Shown in pieces: positions 1 through 6,038 of a stretch of DNA of 11,387 nucleotides; the first letter of the stretch is position 1; every line of letters starts with the position of its first letter. Source of the DNA: JAYEJW01 sp034716535 (lineage in GTDB: Bacteria; Pseudomonadota; Gammaproteobacteria; Chromatiales; Chromatiaceae). The translations under genes were made by a program, and so were the position numbers. The notes under the pieces are model-generated. The model saw only the letters and a list, made by a program, of their open reading frames with translations, was not told the DNA's origin and searched no databases. The stretch lies in assembly GCA_034716535.1 (NCBI GenBank), contig JAYEJW010000295.1, positions 1-11,387 of the forward strand, written 5' to 3'.

Positions 1-139
1 GATGGTCATGCCCGGGGACAACGTAAAGATGACCGTGCAGCTGATTGCGCCCATCGCCATGGAAGAGGGGCTGCGTTTTGCGGTGCGCGAAGGTGGGCGT
101 ACCGTCGGTGCCGGCGTGGTCGCCAAGATCATCGAGTGA
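1..139 (+). CDS. tuf: Elongation factor Tu, C-terminal end (partial)
   Basis: Only the last 45 full codons are present, after one stray base; the gene begins upstream of the window. The protein delivers aminoacyl-tRNA to the ribosomal A site as a GTP complex in the cytoplasm. The visible part is the end of beta-barrel domain III, recognisable from MVMPGDNVKM, then IAMEEGLRFAVREGGRTVGA and the terminal GVVAKIIE, which line up with the end of E. coli EF-Tu. The stop codon lies 5 bases before rpsJ, so this is the tuf copy at the end of a str operon (rpsL-rpsG-fusA-tuf would be expected upstream, unseen here). The GTPase domain is outside the window. Confidence 0.97.
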   Translation, partial: MVMPGDNVKMTVQLIAPIAMEEGLRFAVREGGRTVGAGVVAKIIE

Positions 140-144
140 GTCAA

Positions 145-456
145 ATGGCAAATCAGAGAATTCGTATCCGCCTCAAGGCATTCGACCACCGGCTGATCGA
201 TCAGTCCGCGCGGGAGATCGTCGACACGGCGAGAAGAACCGGCGCCCAGGTGCGCGGTCCGGTCCCGCTTCCTTCGAAGAAGGAGCGTTTTACGGTGCTG
301 ATCTCGCCCCACGTCAACAAGGACGCGCGCGACCAGTACGAGCTGCGAACCCACAAGCGGCTGATGGACATCGTCGATCCGACGGACAAGACGGTCGATG
401 CCCTGATGAGACTGGATCTGGCCGCCGGCGTGGACGTGCAGATCAAGCTGAGCTGA
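145..456 (+). CDS. rpsJ: 30S ribosomal protein S10
   Basis: S10 is a small-subunit head protein, and as NusE it also joins NusB in transcription antitermination. The 103-residue product has the usual length and reads almost like E. coli S10: NQRIRIRLKAFDHRLID at the start, TGAQVRGPVPLP and SPHVNKDARDQYE in the middle, and DLAAGVDVQIKLS at the end. The ATG at 145 gives the family N-terminus MANQRIR. An in-frame GTG at 136 would overlap the tuf stop and add MSQ, so I do not favour it. The upstream Shine-Dalgarno match is weak, only GAGTGA across the tuf stop, which suggests coupling to tuf translation. In many bacteria this gene opens the S10 operon behind a long leader; here there is no room for one. 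Confidence 0.98.
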   Translation: MANQRIRIRLKAFDHRLIDQSAREIVDTARRTGAQVRGPVPLPSKKERFTVLISPHVNKDARDQYELRTHKRLMDIVDPTDKTVDALMRLDLAAGVDVQIKLS

Positions 457-466
457 GGTTAGGACG

Positions 467-1117
467 ATGACGATTGGAGTAATCGGGCGCAAGGCCGGTA
501 TGACCCGAGTGTTCACCGAGGACGGCGCGAGCGTACCGGTGACGGTTATCGAGGTGCAGCCGAACCGTGTGTGCCAGGTCAAGGGCGAGGACACCGAAGG
601 TTATCGGGCCGTTCAGGTAGCGACCGGTGCGCGCAAGCCGTCGCGAGTGAACAAGCCCACGGCCGGACATTACCGTAAGGCCGGTGTGGAGGCTGGAGAC
701 ACCCTGCGCGAGTTTCGGCTCGAGGAAGGCGAAGGCGCGGACCTCGGGGCCGGACAAGAGATTACCGTCGGTATTTTCGAGACGGGGCAGAAAGTCGACG
801 TGCGCGGCGTGACCAAGGGTCGCGGCTTCGCCGGCGGCATCCGGCGCCACAACTTTCGCGGCCAGGATAACACCCACGGTAACTCCCTCTCCCACCGGGC
901 TCCCGGCTCCATCGGTCAGTGTCAGACGCCCGGCCGTGTGTTCAAGGGCAAACGTATGGCGGGACAAATGGGCAATGTCAACCGCTGCCAGCAGAACCTG
1001 GAAGTGGTCCGTGTAGACGCCGAGCGCAACCTGCTGCTGGTGAAGGGCGGTGTTCCCGGTCCCGCCGGCGGGCGCTTGATCGTACTGCCTTCCGTGAAGC
1101 AGAAGAACAAGGGCTGA
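467..1117 (+). CDS. rplC: 50S ribosomal protein L3
   Basis: L3 is an early-assembly 23S rRNA-binding protein whose long loop reaches toward the peptidyl transferase centre. The product has 216 residues, against 209 in E. coli. It starts IGVIGRKAGMTRVFTEDG and carries the family hallmarks NTHGNSLSHRAPGSIG, then QTPGRVFKGKRMAGQMG, and RVDAERNLLLVKGGVPG near the end. Gln153 in GQCQTPG corresponds to the E. coli glutamine (Gln150) methylated by PrmB, so modification here is plausible but inferred. E. coli has Asn where this protein has Cys152. A ribosome binding site, GAGG with AGGA, lies just before the ATG, 10 bases after rpsJ. Confidence 0.98.
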   Translation: MTIGVIGRKAGMTRVFTEDGASVPVTVIEVQPNRVCQVKGEDTEGYRAVQVATGARKPSRVNKPTAGHYRKAGVEAGDTLREFRLEEGEGADLGAGQEITVGIFETGQKVDVRGVTKGRGFAGGIRRHNFRGQDNTHGNSLSHRAPGSIGQCQTPGRVFKGKRMAGQMGNVNRCQQNLEVVRVDAERNLLLVKGGVPGPAGGRLIVLPSVKQKNKG

Positions 1118-1123
1118 TCAGTC

Positions 1124-1732
1124 ATGGAAATCCATATGCGCAGCGACGGCGGAGGCAGTCTGCAAGTCTCTGACGCGGTGTTCGGCACAGAATTCAAGCC
1201 AAGTCTCGTCCATCAGGTGGTGACCGCCTACATGGCGGGCGCACGCGCGGGGACCAAGGCGCAGAAGAATCGCTCCGCTGTCAACGGCGGGGGTGCCAAG
1301 CCGTTCCGACAGAAGGGTACCGGTAGGGCCCGGGCCGGCACCAGCCGTAGTCCCTTGTGGCGCGGTGGTGGCAGGACCTTCGCCGCCCAGCCGCGGGACT
1401 ACCAGCAGAAGGTAAACCGCAAGATGTACCAGGGGGCGGTACGCTCGATCCTCTCCGAGCTTGCCCGCCAGGAGCGTTTGGTCGTGCTGCCTGAGCTCAA
1501 GCTCGCGGCGCCGAAGACCAAGGAGCTCGCGCAGAAGTTGCGCGAGCTGGGCCTCGATGACGTGTTGATTCTGATCGAAGCGTTCGACGATCCGCTCTTC
1601 CTGGCGGCGCGTAATCTCGCCAACGTGGACGTGATGACGGCACAGGAAGCGGACCCGGTGAGCATGATCGCTTTCGAGAACGTGCTGGCGACCGAAGGTG
1701 CGATCCGCAAACTGGAGGAGCGGCTGACATGA
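1124..1732 (+). CDS. rplD: 50S ribosomal protein L4
   Basis: L4 binds 23S rRNA domain I and lines the narrowest part of the exit tunnel. In E. coli it also represses its own S10 operon through the rpsJ leader. The 202-residue protein (201 in E. coli) shows the globular N-terminal part with LVHQVVTAYMAGAR (residues 28-41) and the basic tunnel loop at about 44-90, including KPFRQKGTGRARAG at 59-72. Later come SPLWRGGG and KMYQGAVRSILSEL. AAGGG at 1109-1113, 10 bases upstream, is a usable ribosome binding site. It starts 6 bases after rplC and its last four bases overlap the rplW start. Because tuf abuts rpsJ, the standard L4 leader target is not in its E. coli position. Confidence 0.98.
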   Translation: MEIHMRSDGGGSLQVSDAVFGTEFKPSLVHQVVTAYMAGARAGTKAQKNRSAVNGGGAKPFRQKGTGRARAGTSRSPLWRGGGRTFAAQPRDYQQKVNRKMYQGAVRSILSELARQERLVVLPELKLAAPKTKELAQKLRELGLDDVLILIEAFDDPLFLAARNLANVDVMTAQEADPVSMIAFENVLATEGAIRKLEERLT

Positions 1733-2025
1733 ACCGGGAACGACTGATGAAGGTTCTCCTGAGCCCGCTCATCTCCGAGAAAACCGCGCTCGCGGCGGAC
1801 GCCAACAGCCAGTACACCTTCCGCGTGGATCCGAGCGCCACCAAGCGGGAGATCGGCCGCGCCGTGGAGGCCTTGTTCGAGGTCGAGGTCGACCGCGTCC
1901 AGGTGGTCAACGTAAAGGGAAAGAGCAAGCGTTTCGGCCAGCGGTTGGGAAAGCGCAAGGACTGGCGTAAGGCCTACGTACGGCTCAAGCCAGGCCACGA
2001 CATCGATTTTGGCGGTGGCGCTTAG
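1729..2025 (+). CDS. rplW: 50S ribosomal protein L23
   Basis: L23 sits at the polypeptide exit of the large subunit, where trigger factor and SRP dock. The 98-residue product matches the family: RLMKVLLSPLISEK at the start (Glu17 corresponds to the E. coli docking residue Glu18), then FRVDPSATKREI, LFEVEVDRVQVVNVKGK and RLGKRKDWRKAYV. The start overlaps the rplD stop in an ATGA arrangement. A strong GGAGGAG at 1714-1720 inside rplD lies 8 bases before the ATG. The tight coupling ends here, because a 122-base gap follows before rplB. Confidence 0.98.
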   Translation: MNRERLMKVLLSPLISEKTALAADANSQYTFRVDPSATKREIGRAVEALFEVEVDRVQVVNVKGKSKRFGQRLGKRKDWRKAYVRLKPGHDIDFGGGA

Positions 2026-2147
2026 TAACGAGGTGTCTCGGGGCGTGCGCAAGTAGAGCGCCTCCCTTACCCCGGCCCCGGCCTTCGAAAGGGGAGGCAG
2101 AAGGGGAGTGCCTTCGACGCGAATTTTAGAAATTTGGACGACACAAG
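2026..2147 (+). repeat. Intergenic region with imperfect GC-rich hairpin before rplB
   Basis: This 122-base gap is long for the operon. GCCTCCC at 2060-2066 can pair with GGGAGGC at 2092-2098, and the stem extends by TT/AA past one bulged G. An inner CCTT/AAGG stem is an alternative. The motif CCCTTACCCCG (2064-2074) matches 10 of 11 bases of a motif in the gap after rplB (2979-2989), so the two may be copies of one dispersed GC-rich element. No T-run follows, so it is not a typical intrinsic terminator. The last 30 bases are AT-richer, and the only ribosome binding hint for rplB is GGA at 2136-2138. No gene is visible. Confidence 0.55.
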
Positions 2148-2975
2148 ATGGCTATTGTAAAGACAAACCCGACGTCCCCGGGACGGCGCTTCGTCGTCAA
2201 GGTGGTGGCGCCGGAAATACACAAAGGCGCCCCCTACGAGCCGCTGCTCGATAAGAAGAGCAGGTCCGGCGGGCGCAACAACAAGGGGCGTATCACGGTG
2301 CGCCACCGCGGAGGCGGCCACAAGCAGCGCTACCGCATTGTCGATTTCAAGCGGGCGAAGGAAGGTGTGCCGGCGGTGGTGGAACGGATCGAGTACGACC
2401 CGAACCGTACCGCGAGCATCGCCCTGCTGAAGTATCAAGACGGCGAGCGTGCTTACATCATCGCCCCGAAGGGCCTGAAGGCCGGTGACCAGGTTCAAGC
2501 GGGAGAGGATGCGCCCATCAGCCCCGGTAACTGTTTGCCCCTTCGCAACATCCCGCTGGGTACCCTGGTGCATTGTATTGAGATGCGTCCGGGTAAGGGC
2601 GCCCAGCTCGCCCGGGCTGCCGGCAGCGCTGCGCAGCTGATTGCCCGGGAGGGCCGGCACGCAACCCTGCGCTTGCGCTCGGGTGAGATACGTAAGATTT
2701 TTGCCGAGTGCCGTGCGGTGGTCGGCGAGGTGGGTAACGCCGAGAACAGCCTGCGCAAGCTGGGCAAAGCGGGCGCGAGCCGGTGGCGCGGCGTGCGTCC
2801 GACGGTTCGGGGTGTGGTCATGAACCCCGTGGATCACCCCCATGGCGGCGGCGAAGGTCGCACCTCGGGCGGTCGCCACCCGGTCACGCCTTGGGGCGTG
2901 CCGACCAAGGGCTACAAGACCCGCAAGAACAAGCGCACCGATAAGATGATCGTGCGCCGTCGCGGTCGCAAGTAG
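2148..2975 (+). CDS. rplB: 50S ribosomal protein L2
   Basis: L2 is a primary 23S rRNA binder needed for subunit joining and for peptidyl transferase activity. The 275-residue protein (273 in E. coli) contains KTNPTSPGRRFVVKV, SGGRNNKGRITVRHRGGGHK and the SH3-like part RIEYDPNRTASIALLKY. The C-terminal signature MNPVDHPHGGGEG has His230, the equivalent of the conserved E. coli His229 (numbered without Met). The tail is basic and ends RRRGRK. The ATG at 2148 gives the expected MAIVKTNPTSPG. Its ribosome binding site is poor for such a highly made protein. Gaps of 122 and 83 bases, each with a palindrome, isolate this gene from its tightly packed neighbours. Confidence 0.98.
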   Translation: MAIVKTNPTSPGRRFVVKVVAPEIHKGAPYEPLLDKKSRSGGRNNKGRITVRHRGGGHKQRYRIVDFKRAKEGVPAVVERIEYDPNRTASIALLKYQDGERAYIIAPKGLKAGDQVQAGEDAPISPGNCLPLRNIPLGTLVHCIEMRPGKGAQLARAAGSAAQLIAREGRHATLRLRSGEIRKIFAECRAVVGEVGNAENSLRKLGKAGASRWRGVRPTVRGVVMNPVDHPHGGGEGRTSGGRHPVTPWGVPTKGYKTRKNKRTDKMIVRRRGRK

Positions 2976-3058
2976 TAGCCCTCACCCCGCCCTCTCCCCG
3001 GGGGGAGAGGGGGATAAGGAGCGCAGAAAGCGCGTTTATTTTGATTGAGGTTGAGCAA
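2976..3058 (+). repeat. Intergenic region with strong perfect hairpin, rplB-rpsS gap
   Basis: The gap holds a perfect 10-base inverted repeat: CCCTCTCCCC at 2990-2999 and GGGGAGAGGG at 3002-3011. As RNA the innermost pairs would open to form the loop. It is preceded by CCCTCACCCCG (2979-2989), close to the motif at 2064-2074 before rplB. I recall similar CCCTCACCCC plus CCCTCTCCC palindromes as dispersed intergenic repeats in proteobacterial genomes; membership here is inferred. The stem is followed by GGATAAGGAG rather than a U-run, so termination is unlikely. RNA stabilisation or processing is possible. The rpsS ribosome binding site, GAGG at 3047-3050, lies at the 3' end of the gap. Confidence 0.65.
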
Positions 3059-3334
3059 GTGCCACGTTCGATTCGAAAGGGACCCTTTGTTGATCACCAC
3101 CTCCAGAAGAAGGTGGAAGAGGCGGTCGCCCAGAACAGCAAGCGGCCCATCAAGACTTGGTCACGGCGTTCGATGGTGCTGCCGGAGATGGTCGGTCTGA
3201 CCATCGCCGTGCACAACGGGCGCCAGCACGTTCCGGTTCTCGTCAACGAGAACATGATCGGTCACAAGCTCGGCGAGTTCGCCCTCACCCGGACCTACCG
3301 GGGGCATGCGGCGGACAGGAAGGCGAAGAGGTAG
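3059..3334 (+). CDS. rpsS: 30S ribosomal protein S19 (GTG start)
   Basis: S19 binds the 16S 3' domain in the subunit head with S13 and contacts the A-site region. The 91-residue product (92 in E. coli) runs from PRSIRKGPFVDHHLQKKVEE through TWSRRS and TIAVHNGRQHVPV to GHKLGEFALTRTYRGHAAD. The start is a GTG: homology begins exactly at PRSIRKGPF, and there is no in-frame ATG nearby. A TTG at 3041 would add six unexpected residues (MIEVEQ). GAGG at 3047-3050 lies 8 bases before the GTG, which supports this choice and argues against the TTG. rplV begins 14 bases after its stop. Confidence 0.96.
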   Translation: MPRSIRKGPFVDHHLQKKVEEAVAQNSKRPIKTWSRRSMVLPEMVGLTIAVHNGRQHVPVLVNENMIGHKLGEFALTRTYRGHAADRKAKR

Positions 3335-3348
3335 GCGAGGAAGCGCAA

Positions 3349-3681
3349 ATGCAGGCTGAAGCAACAATCAAATACGCGCGTATCTCGGCGCAAAAGGCGC
3401 GGCTCGTGGCCGACCAGATCCGCGGTCTCCAGGTCGAGCAGGCCCTGAACCTGCTGTCGTTCAGCCCGAAGAAGGGCGCCGCCATCGTCAAGAAGATCCT
3501 TGAGTCGGCTATCGCGAATGCCGAGCACAATGAGGGTGCGGATATCGATGAGCTCAAGGTGTCGGCGGTCCAGGTGGACGAGGGGCCGACCATGAAGCGC
3601 ATTCGTGCCCGTGCCAAGGGGCGCGCCAGCCGGATCTTCAAGCGTTCCAGCCACATCAGCGTGACGGTTGCGGAAGCATAG
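3349..3681 (+). CDS. rplV: 50S ribosomal protein L22
   Basis: L22 contacts all domains of 23S rRNA, and its long beta-hairpin lines the exit tunnel beside L4. The 110-residue product equals the E. coli length. It shows KYARISAQKARLVADQIRG (residues 8-26), ILESAIANAEHN and the hairpin VDEGPTMKRIRARAKGRAS (76-94). The residues MKR at 82-84, deleted in a classic erythromycin-resistant E. coli mutant, are intact. The open frame extends upstream into rpsS, but the ATG at 3349 has GAGGA at 3337-3341, 7 bases away, and gives the right N-terminus. Confidence 0.97.
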   Translation: MQAEATIKYARISAQKARLVADQIRGLQVEQALNLLSFSPKKGAAIVKKILESAIANAEHNEGADIDELKVSAVQVDEGPTMKRIRARAKGRASRIFKRSSHISVTVAEA

Positions 3682-3700
3682 GTATTCAAGAGAGGCCAGC

Positions 3701-4378
3701 ATGGGTCATAAAGTACATCCAACGGGTTTTCGCTTGGGAATCGTCAAGGATTGGACGTCCAAGTGGTACGCCGACACCAAAGACTACGCGGATCTGCTGA
3801 ACACGGATCTGGACGTGCGCGCGTTCTTGAAGAAGCGCCTCTCCCGGGCTTCCGTCAGCCGCGTTCAAATCGACCGCCCGGCGAAGAACGCGCACATCAC
3901 CATCCACACGGCGCGTCCGGGCGTGGTGATCGGCAAGAAGGGCGAGGACATCGATAAGCTGCGCAAGGAGGTGTCCGAGAAGATGGGCATCCCGGTGCAC
4001 ATCAGCATCGAGGAGATCCGCAAGCCCGAGCTGGATGCGCAACTGGTCGCGGAGAACGTCGCCCAACAGCTTGAGCGGCGCATCATGTTCCGGCGTGCCA
4101 TGAAGCGCGCGGTACAGAACACGATGCGTCTTGGTGCCGACGGCATCAAGGTCCACATTGCCGGCCGTCTCAACGGCGCGGAGATCGCACGTAACGAGTG
4201 GTATCGAGAGGGCCGCGTGCCCTTGCATACACTGCGTGCGGACATCGACTACGGGTTCGCGGAGGCGAAGACGACTTACGGCGTGCTCGGGGTCAAGGTC
4301 TGGATCTTCAAGGGAGAGGTGTTCGCCGGCGAGGAAGCGGAAGCGCCCGTCGCCAAAACGGCAGGAAGGAGGCGCTGA
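3701..4378 (+). CDS. rpsC: 30S ribosomal protein S3
   Basis: S3 lies at the mRNA entry side of the 30S head and, with S4 and S5, forms the entry channel with mRNA helicase activity. The 225-residue protein starts MGHKVHPTGFRLGIVKDW. It has a KH type 2 domain with the GKKG loop at residues 78-81 (RPGVVIGKKGED), then the C-terminal domain with RRIMFRRAMKRAVQ and EWYREGRVPLHTLRADIDYG. The tail is a short Ala/Glu-rich and basic stretch ending GRRR, shorter than in E. coli (233 residues). An upstream in-frame ATG at 3668, inside rplV, adds 11 non-family residues. AGAGG at 3691-3695 fits the ATG at 3701. Confidence 0.97.
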   Translation: MGHKVHPTGFRLGIVKDWTSKWYADTKDYADLLNTDLDVRAFLKKRLSRASVSRVQIDRPAKNAHITIHTARPGVVIGKKGEDIDKLRKEVSEKMGIPVHISIEEIRKPELDAQLVAENVAQQLERRIMFRRAMKRAVQNTMRLGADGIKVHIAGRLNGAEIARNEWYREGRVPLHTLRADIDYGFAEAKTTYGVLGVKVWIFKGEVFAGEEAEAPVAKTAGRRR

Positions 4379-4381
4379 TCC

Positions 4382-4795
4382 ATGCTGCAACCGAAACGAA
4401 CCAAGTTCCGAAAGCAACACAAGGGGCGCAACCGGGGCCTAGCCCAGTCGGGCAGCAGCGTCAGCTTCGGTGAATTCGGGCTCAAGGCAACGAGCCGCGG
4501 CCGTATCACGGCGCGGCAGATCGAGGCAGCCCGACGAGCCATTACGCGCAAGGTGCGGCGCGGCGGCAAGCTGTGGATTCGGGTCTTTCCCGATAAGCCC
4601 ATTTCCAAGAAGCCCTTGGAGGTGCGCATGGGCAAAGGCAAGGGCAACGTCGAGTACTGGGTTGCTCTCATCCAGCCCGGCAAGGTGCTCTACGAGATCG
4701 AGGGTGTTCCGGAGGATCTGGCGCGCGAGGCGTTCCAGCTCGCTGCTGCCAAGCTCCCGGTCCAGACCAGCTTTGCGAAGCGGACGGTGATGTGA
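4382..4795 (+). CDS. rplP: 50S ribosomal protein L16
   Basis: L16 helps shape the A- and P-site tRNA pocket and is a late assembly protein. The 137-residue product has the family text MLQPKRTKFRKQHKGRNRGL, LTARQIEAARRAI-like RITARQIEAARRAI, and VRMGKGKGNVEYWVALIQPG. Arg82 in EVRMGKGKG corresponds to the E. coli arginine (Arg81) hydroxylated by the oxygenase YcfD; modification here is inferred only. An excellent AAGGAGG at 4366-4372, inside the end of rpsC, lies 9 bases before the ATG. The rpsC gap is 3 bases, and its stop shares one base with the rpmC start. Confidence 0.98.
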   Translation: MLQPKRTKFRKQHKGRNRGLAQSGSSVSFGEFGLKATSRGRITARQIEAARRAITRKVRRGGKLWIRVFPDKPISKKPLEVRMGKGKGNVEYWVALIQPGKVLYEIEGVPEDLAREAFQLAAAKLPVQTSFAKRTVM

Positions 4796-4995
4796 TGAAA
4801 GCCAAAGAACTCCGGAAGAGCACCGAGGAGGAACTGCAGCAGCAGCTCGATGGGCTGCTCAAGGAGCAGTTTAATCTTCGGATGCAGAAAGGAACCGGGC
4901 AGCTCGCGCGGCCCTCGCAAGTGCGTGTGGTGCGGCGTGACATCGCCCGGGTCAAGACCCTGATGAACGAAATGAAGGCGGGCAGCGCGCAATGA
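4795..4995 (+). CDS. rpmC: 50S ribosomal protein L29
   Basis: L29 is a small helical protein next to L23 at the exit tunnel. The 66-residue product (63 in E. coli) has KAKELRKSTEEEL at the start, LLKEQFNLRMQKGTGQL in the middle and RRDIARVKTLMNEM at the end: two helices as expected. The ATG at 4795 overlaps the rplP stop by one base (TGATG) and matches the family N-terminus MKAKELR. An in-frame GTG at 4792 would add one Met and is less likely. There is little upstream ribosome binding signal, so re-initiation after rplP is the likely route. The last four bases overlap the rpsQ start. Confidence 0.96.
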   Translation: MKAKELRKSTEEELQQQLDGLLKEQFNLRMQKGTGQLARPSQVRVVRRDIARVKTLMNEMKAGSAQ

Positions 4996-5252
4996 GCGAC
5001 GTAGGAAAGACCAACCGTAGGCTGACCGGACGCGTCGTGAGCGACGCCATGGACAAGACAATTACCGTGCTGGTGGAGCGCCGGGTGCCGCATCCCCTGT
5101 ACGGGAAATACATCCGCCGTTCGACCAAGATTCACGCCCACGATGAAGCGAACGCGTGCGGCCGGGGCGATCTGGTGACCGTAGAGCAGTGTCGCCCGCT
5201 GTCCAAGACCAAGAGCTGGCGGCTGCTGGAAGTCTTGGAAAAGGCGCGCTGA
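4992..5252 (+). CDS. rpsQ: 30S ribosomal protein S17
   Basis: S17 is a primary binder of the 16S 5' domain with an OB fold. The 86-residue product (84 in E. coli) contains LTGRVVSDAMDKTITVLVER, HPLYGKYIRRSTKIHAHDE and CGRGDLVTVEQCRPLSKTKS, all family hallmarks. Its ATG overlaps the rpmC stop (ATGA at 4992-4995), so translation is probably coupled. It is the last gene of the classic S10 operon, and a 76-base gap separates it from the first spc gene. Confidence 0.98.
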   Translation: MSDVGKTNRRLTGRVVSDAMDKTITVLVERRVPHPLYGKYIRRSTKIHAHDEANACGRGDLVTVEQCRPLSKTKSWRLLEVLEKAR

Positions 5253-5328
5253 CCGATACCGCCCAAGGCGGGTGCGATGACGCCCCGCGGGTCGAAGTCT
5301 TGGCGTAGCGACAGACAGGATAAAGACA
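5253..5328 (+). other. S10/spc operon junction, no clear promoter or terminator
   Basis: This 76-base gap lies where E. coli has its spc promoter. I see a small hairpin, CCGCC (5259-5263) with GGCGG (5267-5271), without a T-run. A second weak pairing is ACGCC/GGCGT further on. TTGGCG at 5300-5305 has only a poorly spaced TAAAGA after it, and that would start transcription nearly on the rplN ATG, so I do not call a promoter. AGGA at 5317-5320, 8 bases before rplN, is its ribosome binding site. S10 to spc read-through is the simplest reading. Confidence 0.45.
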
Positions 5329-5697
5329 ATGATTCAGATGCAGACCAATCTGGGTGTTGCCGATAACAGCGGCGCCAAGCGCGTGCAGTGCATCAAGGTG
5401 CTCGGCGGCTCGCATCGGCGTTACGCCGGCATTGGCGATGTGATCAAGGTGACCGTGAAGGACGCCATCCCCCGCGGCAAGGTCAAGAAAGGGGACGTGT
5501 TCAATGCCGTGGTGGTGCGTACCAAGAAAGGCGTGCGACGTCCCGACGGCTCTTCGGTCCGGTTCGACGGCAACGCGGCAGTGCTGCTCAACAACCAGCT
5601 GCAGCCGATCGGTACCCGCATCTTCGGGCCGGTGACCCGCGAGCTGCGCAGCGAGCGGTTCATGAAGATCATTTCGCTGGCGCCGGAAGTTCTGTGA
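5329..5697 (+). CDS. rplN: 50S ribosomal protein L14
   Basis: L14 is a five-stranded beta-barrel protein at the subunit interface, forming bridges to 16S rRNA and contacting L19. The 122-residue product, the family length, has LGVADNSGAKRVQCIKVLGG at the start, then RYAGIGDVIKVTVKDAIPRG, KKGDVFNAVVVRTKKGVRR and GTRIFGPVTRELR. The ATG at 5329 with AGGA 8 bases upstream gives MIQMQTNLGVADNSG as expected. It opens the spc group, and rplX follows after 12 bases. Confidence 0.98.
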   Translation: MIQMQTNLGVADNSGAKRVQCIKVLGGSHRRYAGIGDVIKVTVKDAIPRGKVKKGDVFNAVVVRTKKGVRRPDGSSVRFDGNAAVLLNNQLQPIGTRIFGPVTRELRSERFMKIISLAPEVL

Positions 5698-5709
5698 GGG
5701 GTTTGGGTC

Positions 5710-6027
5710 ATGCGTAAGATTAGAAAGGGTGACGACGTCGTCGTCCTTACCGGTAAAGACAAGGGCAAGCGCGGGACGGTGTTGCGGATACTCGACAACC
5801 AGCGTGTTCTGGTTGAAAACGTCAACATGGCCAAGAAGCACCAGAAGCCCAACCCCCAACAGGGTGTGCCTGGCGGCATCGTCGACAAGGAGATGCCGCT
5901 TCACGTCTCCAACGTGGGCCTCTACAACCCGGCGAAGGACGGCGCGGATCGTGTCGGGATCAAGACCCTCGAGGACGGCCGCAAGGTGCGCGTGTTCAAG
6001 TCCAACAGCGAAGTCGTCGACGTCTGA
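5710..6027 (+). CDS. rplX: 50S ribosomal protein L24
   Basis: L24 starts large-subunit assembly by binding the 5' end of 23S rRNA and later sits near the tunnel exit. The 105-residue product (104 in E. coli) has an N-terminal KOW motif, KGDDVVVLTGKDKGKRGTV (residues 6-24), followed by NMAKKHQKPNPQQGVPGGIV and VRVFKSNSEVVDV at the end. The ATG at 5710 has GAGGGG at 5696-5701, 8 bases upstream and overlapping the end of rplN. It is followed by rplE after 11 bases, the junction where E. coli carries the S8 feedback site. Confidence 0.98.
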   Translation: MRKIRKGDDVVVLTGKDKGKRGTVLRILDNQRVLVENVNMAKKHQKPNPQQGVPGGIVDKEMPLHVSNVGLYNPAKDGADRVGIKTLEDGRKVRVFKSNSEVVDV

Positions 6028-6038
6028 GTAGGTTAACC

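Noticed and set aside
2990..3013. Rho-independent terminator between rplB and rpsS
   Set aside because: The stem is strong but is followed by GGATAAGGAG, not a T-run, and stopping here would cut off essential downstream genes.
5300..5326. spc promoter TTGGCG/TAAAGA before rplN
   Set aside because: The spacer is only 15 bases, the -10 is poor, and the start would fall on or after the rplN ATG.
5062..5904. Minus-strand open frame of 280 codons opposite rpsQ, rplN and rplX
   Set aside because: Same reasoning: an antisense shadow of conserved genes, with no recognisable domain.
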